DNA of 60,961 bases from Bifidobacteriaceae bacterium (GTDB taxonomy: Bacteria > Actinomycetota > Actinomycetes > Actinomycetales > WQXJ01): contig JAIRYJ010000032.1 of the NCBI GenBank assembly GCA_031267825.1, forward strand, positions 1-60,961, written 5' to 3'. The translations under genes were made by a program, and so were the position numbers. Under the pieces are notes generated by a model. That model had not been told where the DNA came from and did no database searches. It was given only the letters and a program-made list of their open reading frames with translations. Shown in pieces: positions 1 through 8,524 of this stretch. The first letter of the stretch is position 1. Every line of letters starts with the position of its first letter.

Positions 1-117
1 GCCATGTCGATCTTGCCTCCCACAGTCAGGCAAGCCTGCCCCATACCGGGGCGTTTCGCGCTCAAAGTATGTGAGGCACCAACCCAGCCTTCACGCTCAA
101 AATATGTGAGGCACGCC
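1..117 (-). mobile_element. Probable IS21-family element end (partial)
   Basis: Two 21-bp direct repeats at 59-79 and 94-114 differ at one base (core CTCAAA[G/A]TATGTGAGGCAC). On the minus strand they read GTGCCTCACATA...TTTGAGCG, which resembles the multiple terminal repeats of IS21-family elements. Beyond them, still on the minus strand, lies GGGAGG followed by an ATG at position 5, a likely start of istA running off the window. The element would end near 113-117, directly against CRISPR sequence. IS21 assignment is from memory of the family's end structure; only the repeats and the start-like site are seen directly. Confidence 0.5.
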
Positions 118-156
118 GACGGCTTGACGTTGGCGTAGTTGTTGAGGACGATGGAG
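118..156 (-). repeat. Truncated CRISPR repeat tail plus one more spacer
   Basis: GACGGC at 118-123 equals the last six bases of the CRISPR repeat. It is followed by exactly 33 bases (124-156), the standard spacer length here, and then the first full repeat at 157. This looks like a repeat cut by the neighbouring IS-like end, so the array probably continued to the left before the insertion. Confidence 0.6.
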
Positions 157-2249
157 GGGTTACCCCCGCCTGCGCGGGGACGGCACGGATCCGTTCAACC
201 TGGATCGCTAACTCCATGGGTTACCCCCGCCTGCGCGGGGACGGCTCCGACCGTGAAGCCTTTACCGGCGAGGGTGACGGGTTACCCCCGCCTGCGCGGG
301 GACGGCTAAACATGGCCCGGCCGGTCCGCCTGGTCCAGCTAGGTTACCCCCGCCTGCGCGGGGACGGCTCGGATCAGACACCGGCTCGGACAGACCCTCG
401 GGGGTTACCCCCGCCTGCGCGGGGACGGCTAGTGGATATGGGCGGATCCGCCCATATCCAGCGGGTTACCCCCGCCTGCGCGGGGACGGCGGCAGCCAAG
501 CGGTGTTCCAGGTACACCTAACTAACGCCAGTTAGGGTTACCCCCGCCTGCGCGGGGACGGCACCAACAGGCAGGCTAGAAGGGCCAGCCTGACCGGGTT
601 ACCCCCGCCTGCGCGGGGACAGCAGCGGCGCCAACTGATGATCTAACCCGTCAGAGGGGTTACCCCCGCCTGCGCGGGGACGGCTTTTAGTGTGACGGCG
701 CGCTTGCACCCAGGCGGGGACGGCTAGGGATGGATGGTGGTAGCCATCGGGTTCTCCGGGTTACCCCCGCCTGCGCGGGGACGGCTCAACCATCTGCCAG
801 GTGACTTGGTCGGTGAGGGGGTTACCCCCGCCTGCGCGGGGACGGCGGGTACAGGCCAGACGCCACACTCACACCCGACGGGTTACCCCCGCCTGCGCGG
901 GGACGGCGAGGACTTTATCCACGAGGACGGCATGGACGAAGGGTTACCCCCGCCTGCGCGGGGACGGCGCCGCGGCCCGCGCCCGTCGTGACATGATCCG
1001 AGGGTTACCCCCGCCTGCGCGGGGACGGCCAAACACCTAGAGGACTAGAGGGCAGGTGTAGCGGGTTACCCCCGCCTGCGCGGGGACGGCCGAAGTGTTC
1101 ACATCCTTTACCGCTGGTAGTGGGGGTTACCCCCGCCTGCGCGGGGACGGCCGGCGCGCGTCCGTAGTGGTACCAGTGATCCGGGGGTTACCCCCGCCTG
1201 CGCGGGGACGGCTTTCCTCAGCGGTCCGCTCATAGTAGGGGATGAGGGTTACCCCCGCCTGCGCGGGGACGGCAACCAGGACCAGTAACACCGAGTCAGC
1301 GATCAGGGGTTACCCCCGCCTGCGCGGGGACGGCGGCGGCAATGTGGGCCGCCCCTGAGGATCGGCCGGGTTACCCCCGCCTGCGCGGGGACGGCAATGT
1401 AGAGGCGGGAGGTTCCGCCGGTTAGCGAGGGTTACCCCCGCCTGCGCGGGGACGGCGTTGACACTTCCCAGGTCGGTGGACCGGTCGAGGGGTTACCCCC
1501 GCCTGCGCGGGGACGGCGTCCTTCCAGGTTAGCGGGCCATAATCATGGCGGGGTTACCCCCGCCTGCGCGGGGACGGCCTCAATCTTGCGTTGCCAGCGA
1601 TCATGGCTCTCGGGTTACCCCCGCCTGCGCGGGGACGGCTCGGTGGTAAGCGCGTCACCGGAGTATGTGACGGGGTTACCCCCGCCTGCGCGGGGACGGC
1701 TTCTTGGGATAGTGATCGACTTTGTCATGGCTAGGGTTACCCCCGCCTGCGCGGGGACGGCGATCAAACCCGGCACGCAAGGCACACTAGTGGAGGGTTA
1801 CCCCCGCCTGCGCGGGGACGGCTGGCCAGCCCGGATGGTGACCTGCTAGTAAACGGGGTTACCCCCGCCTGCGCGGGGACGGCCGTTACGCCGCAAATAC
1901 AGGGACGCTCCGCCAGGGGTTACCCCCGCCTGCGCGGGGACGGCCCTCCTTCGGGAGAGGCCGGGCCAGTTTTTGTGGGGTTACCCCCGCCTGCGCGGGG
2001 ACGGCCTCAACGGAGCGTGCCGTCTGAGCCAGCCAGCCGGGTTACCCCCGCCTGCGCGGGGACGGCGGGGACTCTATCCACGAGGACGGCCTTGACGAAG
2101 GGTTACCCCCGCCTGCGCGGGGACGGCCTACGCGGCGGACTCTTTCTCCGACGGCGAGGAGGGTTACCCCCGCCTGCGCGGGGACGGCCAGAGTTGTCAT
2201 CCAACCAACTAGCTGGTATACGGGTTACCCCCGCCTGCGCGGGGACGGC
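157..2249 (-). CRISPR. Type I-E CRISPR array, 35 repeats
   Basis: The 28-base repeat begins GGGTTACCCCCGCC and ends GCGGGGACGGC on the plus strand; its inner CCCCGC...GCGGGG arms form the I-E hairpin. Repeats start at 157, 218, 279, 341, 402, 463, 535, 596, 657, then 758 and every 61 bases to 2222. Spacers are mostly 33 bases. Irregularities: a degenerate repeat ending at 724, a 44-base spacer (491-534), a 34-base spacer (307-340), and a G-to-A change in the repeat at 596. On the minus strand the repeat reads GCCGTCCCCGCG...GGGGTAACCC, the polarity of the E. coli I-E repeat, so crRNA should be transcribed leftward from the cas2 side. Degenerate units clustering at the low-coordinate end fit that end being the old, leader-distal side. 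Confidence 0.98.
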
Positions 2250-2267
2250 ACTTGTTGATCTGCGAGT

Positions 2268-2546
2268 TTACAGCTTCGGGCGCGCGGCTAGTACCAGTCC
2301 GTCCCATTCGACAGGGAACCATCGATCTTTGCCTGCTGTGCGGACTGACCAGTGTTGCTCATTCGATGCTGGTTCAACCATGATGGCTTGTCCCCCACCA
2401 ATCGCTGCGATGATCAAGTCCCACAGCCGGTCGCGGACTCTGCGACTCGCATTGCCAACAAAGACACCGGGTGCCATTTCGATAAACCACCTGGTTAGGT
2501 GCCCGCGGAGTCCTGGTGGTGCCGCAACCAGGATTAGAACGGTCAT
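2268..2546 (-). CDS. cas2: Cas2, type I-E adaptation protein
   Basis: Small (92 aa) Cas2 of the I-E subfamily, the central dimer of the Cas1-Cas2 integrase that inserts new spacers. The N-terminal beta strand MTVLILVAAPPGLRG, then LTRWFIEMAPGVFVG and VRDRLWDLI, and a C-terminal EWDGLVLAARP are typical of Cas2e. Its ATG overlaps the cas1 TGA in an ATGA junction. Its TAA at 2268-2270 is only 18 bases from the first repeat of the array, so any leader has to lie within this coding sequence. Confidence 0.95.
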   Translation of the reverse strand: MTVLILVAAPPGLRGHLTRWFIEMAPGVFVGNASRRVRDRLWDLIIAAIGGGQAIMVEPASNEQHWSVRTAGKDRWFPVEWDGLVLAARPKL

Positions 2547-3535
2547 GGTTGGGCCTGCGTTCCGCTGGAAACCAAGTCAGGTTCAGCCGCCAGAATCTCT
2601 GTATAGCAGCTCGTATCAAAAGCCCAATTGACGCCCCCAGAAACGAGCGAATCCTCGCTATCCCAAAGCTCGTGGACATCATGTTCGGCTGTTGATGCCT
2701 CAACAGTCAGCAACACTTGGATGTCCCGCACTACGGTGGTCAGTAGTTTGTCTGAACTGACGTAGTCCCTGAAGGCGAGGCGCATGTCCCGTTCATCGGT
2801 CTTGCCCGCCGCCGCTAGGTCAAAGGCCAACGGGATAGTCGAAGTGGCCTTGTAGAGATCAGCCATGTCAAGAACAAATGAGATCGCGGAGCCCGAGTGG
2901 ACAAATCCCAAGCCCGGGCTCGCGCCTATCCCAACAATCGCCGCATGACACAGTCCGTAGAGGCACGAATGCCCGGCCGATAACAGGCGGTTGATGTCAT
3001 CTCCCGCCGCAAAAGGATCCCCCGGCTTATACTCGCGCCGTGACCATTTCACGCCAGTTCGTTCCGAATGGTGCCGATAAATGGCCTTAACCCGTGCCCC
3101 TTCCTTGCCGCGCAGTTGCCGCATGGTTAGGTCAGTCACATCATCGTCGGGGAACCGCATCTGGTACATGGCTCGAGCCACTTGTAACCGCTCAGTTGGG
3201 CGGGTAACGAGCCAGGCCTGGCGCTGCAGAATGGATGACCCGCGAGCGGTCCCCAAACCGTGGGCGTAAAGTCTGACTCCCCTCTCCCCAACCCAGCAGA
3301 CCGCAGTACCAGAATCGGCCAGCAATGCAATGGCTGCGTGGGTGGTGCGAGTACCTGGACCAAGCAGCATGACCGCCAACATGGCCGCAGGAACCCGCAC
3401 TGTGCGTCTCTTGTTGACTATCACGAGGGCGTTTTCATCTCGATCGATGTGACAATGTTCAACGTAGAGCGAAGAGATCCGCTCACTGACTCTTGGGAGA
3501 TCTTGCGGTGAGGCCCTCAACCACGGGTCACTCAT
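2543..3535 (-). CDS. cas1: Cas1, type I-E integrase
   Basis: 330 aa with the start at ATG 3535, which overlaps the cas6e stop (ATGA); the frame stays open to 3580 but that would intrude into cas6e. Cas1 catalyses spacer integration as a Cas1-Cas2 complex. The N-terminal SSLYVEHCHIDRDENALVIV strand region, the central HSCLYGLCHAAIVGIGASPGLGF segment (catalytic His region) and DMADLYK (acidic metal ligand) match I-E Cas1. Length is normal and no disruption is seen, so adaptation should be possible. Confidence 0.96.
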   Translation of the reverse strand: MSDPWLRASPQDLPRVSERISSLYVEHCHIDRDENALVIVNKRRTVRVPAAMLAVMLLGPGTRTTHAAIALLADSGTAVCWVGERGVRLYAHGLGTARGSSILQRQAWLVTRPTERLQVARAMYQMRFPDDDVTDLTMRQLRGKEGARVKAIYRHHSERTGVKWSRREYKPGDPFAAGDDINRLLSAGHSCLYGLCHAAIVGIGASPGLGFVHSGSAISFVLDMADLYKATSTIPLAFDLAAAGKTDERDMRLAFRDYVSSDKLLTTVVRDIQVLLTVEASTAEHDVHELWDSEDSLVSGGVNWAFDTSCYTEILAAEPDLVSSGTQAQP

Positions 3536-4263
3536 GATGACATGTTCCCCGCTGGCGGTCCCAGAGTCAGCAGGCCGCATCCATAGGCCTTGCCCCGCCC
3601 GATGCCCTCCACGATCTTGGATCGGAAGAGGCCGACATCTGTCACAATCAGGTTCCCTGTGAATGTGGCCGTGCTCAGGGTGACCAGTGGACCGCTTCCT
3701 CGGCCCTTGGTGAAACGGATAACCTGGCGTTGATTGAGAATCACGTCTGGCACGTCTGAGCCTGCTAAGAGAGGAATTTCAAAACCCCACTTCTTGGTTT
3801 GCTTGAGGAACCATTCAGTTTGAAATCTCGCGGTTCTCGCAGGCACTTTGACACCACGAACCCGGCCATCACGTTCCTCGCGGGCAGCGCGGAGCTTCTC
3901 TTTCAGGGCATTCCCCTGAGGATCTTGGGTGCTGTACACGGGATTGAGACGGGCTTTGAACGCGAACATGCGGCCCAGAGCGACCATGGCCAGAAGCGGC
4001 TCCAAATCAAAGACTCTGGCATCAGAACCGTCGGCGCCCTCCCAGCCCGCGACCTCGATTACGTGTGCCCAAGATGGCCGTGATTGTGTCAGCGCAACGA
4101 GGTGAGCGCGCCCTGGCTGGTAATCAAAGCGCCAGAGTGTTCGCTCGCGATCCAAGGCTGGTAGCGCTTGAGACACCATGCCGTGAGTAATATGCGGGTT
4201 GGCAAGCATGTCGCGGCCACGCCGCCGCATGGGGTTAATTGGAACGTCCGAAAGCCAAGGCAT
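3532..4263 (-). CDS. cas6e: Cas6e, crRNA-processing endoribonuclease
   Basis: 243 aa, the Cse3/CasE family RAMP nuclease that cuts the repeat hairpin and stays on the 3' handle of the mature crRNA in Cascade. Near the N terminus the NPHITHGMVSQAL segment contains the conserved His-bearing helix used in catalysis. The C-terminal glycine-rich loop GIGRGKAYGCGLLTL is the family's hallmark. The start is one base after the cas5e stop; the stop overlaps the cas1 start. The matching substrate is the CCCCGC/GCGGGG hairpin repeat in the adjacent array. Confidence 0.96.
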   Translation of the reverse strand: MPWLSDVPINPMRRRGRDMLANPHITHGMVSQALPALDRERTLWRFDYQPGRAHLVALTQSRPSWAHVIEVAGWEGADGSDARVFDLEPLLAMVALGRMFAFKARLNPVYSTQDPQGNALKEKLRAAREERDGRVRGVKVPARTARFQTEWFLKQTKKWGFEIPLLAGSDVPDVILNQRQVIRFTKGRGSGPLVTLSTATFTGNLIVTDVGLFRSKIVEGIGRGKAYGCGLLTLGPPAGNMSS

Positions 4264-4264
4264 T

Positions 4265-5068
4265 TCAGATCCCCCCTAACAGAGCGAAGCCATGTACCCC
4301 TGGATCAGCGTCAACGACCGCTGGGGCGTCAACCCAGAAATGCCTTACCTGCCGCGAGGTGAAAGAACGGCTCAAGTGACCGAATGACACTGGCACATCG
4401 GTCACTGCTTCAATGTATCCCTCCGAGGACGCATCGGCGTCGACAATAGCTGGCAGACGCTGGATTCCGTTATAGCTAGCCTCCTGGCCTTGCCGTGGAT
4501 GCGGTCCGCCCTGCCATGGCACGTTTCGCAGGATCTCTACAAGTGGCTCTTCCCAGGAGCCAAGCCCAGAGACAGGATGAGTCAGCAGCAGCGGCTGGGT
4601 TGGCACACATGAACGGCGGCCAAGCGCCAGGGGGAACTGGGGTCTGCGGATCGCCTCGGCAAGGGAGTGGATCATTGAGCGTTCACCCTGGACCGCGGCC
4701 ACGAACACGGCGTCTTGGAGGTAGAAGCGCTGAGTCACTGCAATCATTTTGGGCGGTGCTGTGCGCCGTTGCCGTCCTTTAGCGTTGACCGCGCTGGATG
4801 GCAAGGGCTCGCCTCGATAATCCGAGACCGTGTGATAGTCCCTCATGACACTTCCTGGGCTATCGATCCGAACCGCCAAGTTCAAACACAACAAATCCTC
4901 TATCGGCTCGCCCCGCCTGGTGCCTCTGGCGGCAGCCAGCAGTCCGATGATGCCTGATTTGGTTGGAGCGGAGGCGACTTCCCGGCGATTGAGTTCGCTG
5001 TAGCGCCCCCAGGCCTGTAGCGGCCCCGCCAGGCGCAGAACCAAGGCCGCTAGTGGCGATGTGGTCAT
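4265..5068 (-). CDS. cas5e: Cas5e, Cascade subunit
   Basis: 267 aa from ATG 5068, which overlaps the cas7e TGA (ATGA). The frame is open further upstream to 5194 but that stretch lies inside cas7e and has no homology-like sequence. The N-terminal LVLRLAGPLQAWGRYSELNR is the classic Cas5e opening, followed by PTKSGIIGLLAAARG. Cas5e caps the 5' handle of crRNA and anchors Cse1 in Cascade. The position between cas7e and cas6e is the standard I-E order. Confidence 0.95.
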   Translation of the reverse strand: MTTSPLAALVLRLAGPLQAWGRYSELNRREVASAPTKSGIIGLLAAARGTRRGEPIEDLLCLNLAVRIDSPGSVMRDYHTVSDYRGEPLPSSAVNAKGRQRRTAPPKMIAVTQRFYLQDAVFVAAVQGERSMIHSLAEAIRRPQFPLALGRRSCVPTQPLLLTHPVSGLGSWEEPLVEILRNVPWQGGPHPRQGQEASYNGIQRLPAIVDADASSEGYIEAVTDVPVSFGHLSRSFTSRQVRHFWVDAPAVVDADPGVHGFALLGGI

Positions 5069-6207
5069 GGCTTTGGTCCGTTTTCGACTAGCGCTGCGCG
5101 CAAAGCGGCACGAAGTTCCTCGAACTTCAGACTGGAGCCAAAAGCCGCATCCAAGGTGGCTTGGTCTTGAGATCGGGCAGCACTCGAGTCCCATGATGCC
5201 ATAGTGGCCAAAGGTGCATCGTCCCAGCGATCAGACTCGGCCGCAAATGTCTGGGCCAGCCTGGTCATGGATTCGGACAAGACACCGGTCTGGCTCCATA
5301 CAGGGACCTCGAAGGCCGATACTAGATTGACTGGTTGATCGGTCCGGACAACGACTGCAACCAGCGCTGGCCGGGTCCGGTGAGCGAACGTGGTCACATG
5401 GCCCGATGGCACAGACAGCGCGAACGCCTCGACAAAACTGTCAAGGGCGTCAAGGGCGGCCTCCCACGAGCCAGAGAGGTTTTCCCTTAACAGGTGCACC
5501 GCAACCGATGCGAACCGGTAGTAGGTTGCGGAATTGTATTCGACTGTGCCGATCATGCCGGCGCCTGTCTCTTCCCGAGGGTTTTCGTCATCAACAGCGG
5601 TGAAATAGTCGAACTCAGTCTCGACGGCGTGAGTAGACAGGGCGTGTCCCACCTGGGCAGCCGCATCCACATTGATCGCGGGAATGTCAGCGACCATGCG
5701 GCCGAATAGTGCGACATCGATCGGATGACCTTGCGCCAAACTCTCGCGGATGCCAACTGGTTCGATTTGATCCTTCAATTCGTTGTCCGACATTTCGGAG
5801 TGGAATTCGCGGCCGGCGAGTTGGTCGGCAATGGCGTCTATCTGGGGCAGACCGAAGAACAGAAGATACTGAAGGTGGGAGTCCTTTTTCCCGGACTTCA
5901 GGCCCGAGTTGTTGAGCAGCAGCTTGGCGATCCGTTCGGATAGTTCTGCGGTCAAGTCCAGCCGGGCAGTCAGCCGGGCGGTCAGGACTTCAAGCAGGCG
6001 AAGCGTCCGTATGGCGCGGTCGGCGGGTGGCTGGTGATCGTGGAACATCTTGCGCGTGGCGCGTTTCCAGGCCTGCGAAGATACCCGGGCCCGGCGAGCG
6101 CCACCATAGATCGCGCTCTTCGGACTACCCGTGTCATCGCGGTTTAGGTTGTTCGGCGGCAGGGATTGCAGTATATGGACATCTACGTAGATGTGGTCTT
6201 GAGTCAT
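5065..6207 (-). CDS. cas7e: Cas7e, Cascade backbone
   Basis: 380 aa Cse4/CasC family protein, six copies of which form the crRNA-binding backbone of Cascade. The start IYVDVHILQSLPPNNLNRDD followed by GAPKSAIYGGARRARVSSQAWKR-like residues (here GSPKSAIYGGARRARVSS) is diagnostic. GHVTTFAHRTRPALV lies in the C-terminal third. It overlaps cse2 upstream and cas5e downstream by 4-base ATGA junctions, implying translational coupling and one polycistronic message. Confidence 0.96.
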   Translation of the reverse strand: MTQDHIYVDVHILQSLPPNNLNRDDTGSPKSAIYGGARRARVSSQAWKRATRKMFHDHQPPADRAIRTLRLLEVLTARLTARLDLTAELSERIAKLLLNNSGLKSGKKDSHLQYLLFFGLPQIDAIADQLAGREFHSEMSDNELKDQIEPVGIRESLAQGHPIDVALFGRMVADIPAINVDAAAQVGHALSTHAVETEFDYFTAVDDENPREETGAGMIGTVEYNSATYYRFASVAVHLLRENLSGSWEAALDALDSFVEAFALSVPSGHVTTFAHRTRPALVAVVVRTDQPVNLVSAFEVPVWSQTGVLSESMTRLAQTFAAESDRWDDAPLATMASWDSSAARSQDQATLDAAFGSSLKFEELRAALRAALVENGPKP

Positions 6208-6830
6208 TGCGGTACTCCTTCAATTTGGGCAGATTGTTGATCGGGATGAGTGGATGGACTGCCAGGCCCGTAAAAGCCGCTTCCCCAGCGGCGGCGCACG
6301 ACGTGCCGCTGTACCGGGTGCTGCCAGTCGCGGAGGTCACGGAAGACAGATTCGTAGTCAAGTCCGATCGCTTCCGTCCTAAGAAGCTGCACTAGACCCC
6401 TGACATGCACAGCCAACTGGTCGACGCTGTCTGTCAGTGCCGTGGCGGCGAAGCGGTCTTCTAGCGCGTTTTCGGAAAAGCGGCCGCGTTGAAGCAGTGC
6501 CCTAATCGACTTCCCGAAAGAATGGCCAGGCCAGTTCATCGAAGTGATTTGTGATTGCTGATGAATCGCGAACAGGACCAGAGTGTGGTGTTCTGCCCGT
6601 AGTCTGTCGGACAGCTTGCCGTCCTCTCGCAACTCGGTGTAGAGCCGCCACATCGCGGGTACGGAACCGGGAGGCCTGTCGGCTCCTCGGCGTAAGGCCG
6701 CCAGATCAGCGCCATCTGGAATCCGGCCATGCGGATTGGGATCGTCAACCTTGCGGACGAATCGTTGCCAGTAGTGTGGCTGGCGAGCCGCTGTGGGCGG
6801 CGGACTGTCAGGCAATAAGCCTGGGTTCAT
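6204..6830 (-). CDS. cse2: Cse2 (Cas11e), Cascade small subunit
   Basis: 208 aa all-helical CasB/Cse2 protein; two copies line the belly of Cascade and stabilise the R-loop. Recognisable parts are the ADLAALRRGADRPPGSVPAMW segment near residues 40-60 and the later HTLVLFAIHQ helix. The start shares one base with the cse1 stop (TGATG) and the stop overlaps the cas7e start. The C-terminal RRWGSGFYG... tail is longer than usual but not obviously aberrant. Confidence 0.93.
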   Translation of the reverse strand: MNPGLLPDSPPPTAARQPHYWQRFVRKVDDPNPHGRIPDGADLAALRRGADRPPGSVPAMWRLYTELREDGKLSDRLRAEHHTLVLFAIHQQSQITSMNWPGHSFGKSIRALLQRGRFSENALEDRFAATALTDSVDQLAVHVRGLVQLLRTEAIGLDYESVFRDLRDWQHPVQRHVVRRRWGSGFYGPGSPSTHPDQQSAQIEGVPQ

Positions 6831-8512
6831 CAGTCTTCTCCTTTCTTATCGAATTGCTCAGGCCGAGCTTTGCGTCGCTCGTTTTCAAGAGCCAGGATTT
6901 TCCTTAGGGTCGTATAAAAGAACGTCTCAGCCAAGGCCACATTGATCAGGTGGGAATCACTTGACCTACGTCCACGGAAAGCCTCGGGGGAGGCGGAATT
7001 CAGGAGAATCTCGGCCGCGGTAAAGGTCATGCTCCAGGCGGTTGTTTCCCATTGCGCGAGGGCCTGTCGCAGGCCCTGCGGCTGTGACTGCAGCTCAAGA
7101 AGGAGCTGCCTGACTGGGCCGTCTAGCCTGAGCATCAGACTGTCACCTGGTCCGTTTCCCTGGTGGATCCCGGCCCTTGCTCCGGGCGGCAGGCTCCAAC
7201 CGGCTGCCCGGCGGAGGTTGTATTCAAGGTTGTTGAGCGTCTTGCGCAAAGCTTCAGCCTGCTGGGAAACGTCGATCAACGCGTCGTGTAAGTCATCATC
7301 TGGGAGGAGGGACCGTATGGGCAGTGGAAGGTCATCGACAAAGACGCTCTCGACGACCGCTGACTGTGTACCGTATTCCAAGCCAACCAGTAGGAGATTT
7401 AGTGGATAGTCAGCAGGTAGTAGCCCATATTCCAGGGCGGTTCCAACTTGCGCCAGTAGGTGGGAAGTGCGAACGCCTTCATCCGCCGCCGTATTGACGT
7501 TGACAGCCAGCAGTGCGGTTAGGCCATGCCAGCCACTACGGCCCGGTTGATGACGGACGGCGTAGTGCGCATCTTGCCCGGCCCGCGGTTGGGATCGCTT
7601 GCGCCACTGGGTGCGGTAATCCCATGCGGGGAGGCTCTTCATTCGATCGCCAGCAGCCAAGACCGCTCCATGGACTGTGGGCTCGCCGTCCGTATTGGGC
7701 TCGGCGATCAGCAGAACTCTGCGTGACTGCCAAGTGAGCAGGTCAAGGACACCGGCCGGCGTGGCTTCTGCTCGCCAGGCAGGTCCGGTAGGCGGTCGGC
7801 GCCAATGCGGAGAATCGTTCACACCGTCTGTCGGCAGGGGCAAGTCCTTGCGTGTTGGAAGATTCAGCAACAGTGTCTCGAACAGGCTCGAACCGAGCGG
7901 CATCACCAGACCAAGTCCACCCAGGGTCGCGACCGGATTGCCGGTTGTCTTACCTGATCTTGCAGCCGGATCACCCTTAGCGGCGCTCTTAATGGCAGCG
8001 GTGTCGTAGGCCTGAACGGTTTCTAGAGCGGTGAACGCACGCAGAGGGTCCAGGCGCGGTGCCTGGGCGTCGGTCTGAGGAAGCCACAGGGGGACGTTGT
8101 TACCGCTCGGAGCGGTCACCAACAGAACGGTGGTCGGCTTGGTTTCGCCGCTGGCAGCTACCAACCCCGGCGTCTGATCGAACGGCGTTTCGGGATGGAA
8201 CAAGTCAAATCTCTTGCCATGCTCAGCGAAGTAGACATCGATTGGGCCTGCTTCGAAGAGGCCCTCGCGCCACCGCTTTCCCCACTGATCTAGGTTGGCG
8301 GGTAGCCCAAAGATATCGATCATCAGCGGGATCAGCACACGGGTCATTATCGAAGCGTGTTCCAGCGGTGTGAGATCAACCGCTTTGATCTGGTGTGCTT
8401 GGACAAGTGCGTTTCGAAGCGACACGGCGGGAGGTCCATGGCCGCCAGAGCACCATCGCACCGGGACGGCTGGGTGTTGGTCGAGCCGATAGCTCAACGG
8501 TTCATCAGTCAC
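6830..8512 (-). CDS. cse1: Cse1 (Cas8e), Cascade large subunit
   Basis: 560 aa CasA/Cse1 protein that recognises the PAM and recruits Cas3. It starts at GTG 8512 with a good AGGAGG ribosome site at about 8518-8523, just after the cas3 stop. The motif LEHASIMTRVLIPLMIDIFG in the N-terminal part, WGKRWREGLFE, the FDLFHPETPFDQTPGL segment and TFTAAEILLNSASPEAF near the C terminus match the family. It is coupled to cse2 by a 1-base overlap. Confidence 0.95.
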   Translation of the reverse strand: MTDEPLSYRLDQHPAVPVRWCSGGHGPPAVSLRNALVQAHQIKAVDLTPLEHASIMTRVLIPLMIDIFGLPANLDQWGKRWREGLFEAGPIDVYFAEHGKRFDLFHPETPFDQTPGLVAASGETKPTTVLLVTAPSGNNVPLWLPQTDAQAPRLDPLRAFTALETVQAYDTAAIKSAAKGDPAARSGKTTGNPVATLGGLGLVMPLGSSLFETLLLNLPTRKDLPLPTDGVNDSPHWRRPPTGPAWRAEATPAGVLDLLTWQSRRVLLIAEPNTDGEPTVHGAVLAAGDRMKSLPAWDYRTQWRKRSQPRAGQDAHYAVRHQPGRSGWHGLTALLAVNVNTAADEGVRTSHLLAQVGTALEYGLLPADYPLNLLLVGLEYGTQSAVVESVFVDDLPLPIRSLLPDDDLHDALIDVSQQAEALRKTLNNLEYNLRRAAGWSLPPGARAGIHQGNGPGDSLMLRLDGPVRQLLLELQSQPQGLRQALAQWETTAWSMTFTAAEILLNSASPEAFRGRRSSDSHLINVALAETFFYTTLRKILALENERRKARPEQFDKKGED

Positions 8513-8524
8513 GTTTTCCTCCTG

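Noticed and set aside
1945..1977. Spacer with CTCC-TTCG-GGAG hairpin and a T run, looking like a terminator
   Set aside because: It is a normal 33-base spacer; the hairpin stem is only 4 bp, so it reflects the unknown target at most.
216..2631. Several plus-strand open frames through the array (peptides rich in GLPPPARGR, VTPACAGTA, GYPRLRGDG)
   Set aside because: They are translations of the CRISPR repeat in its three frames, with no ribosome sites.
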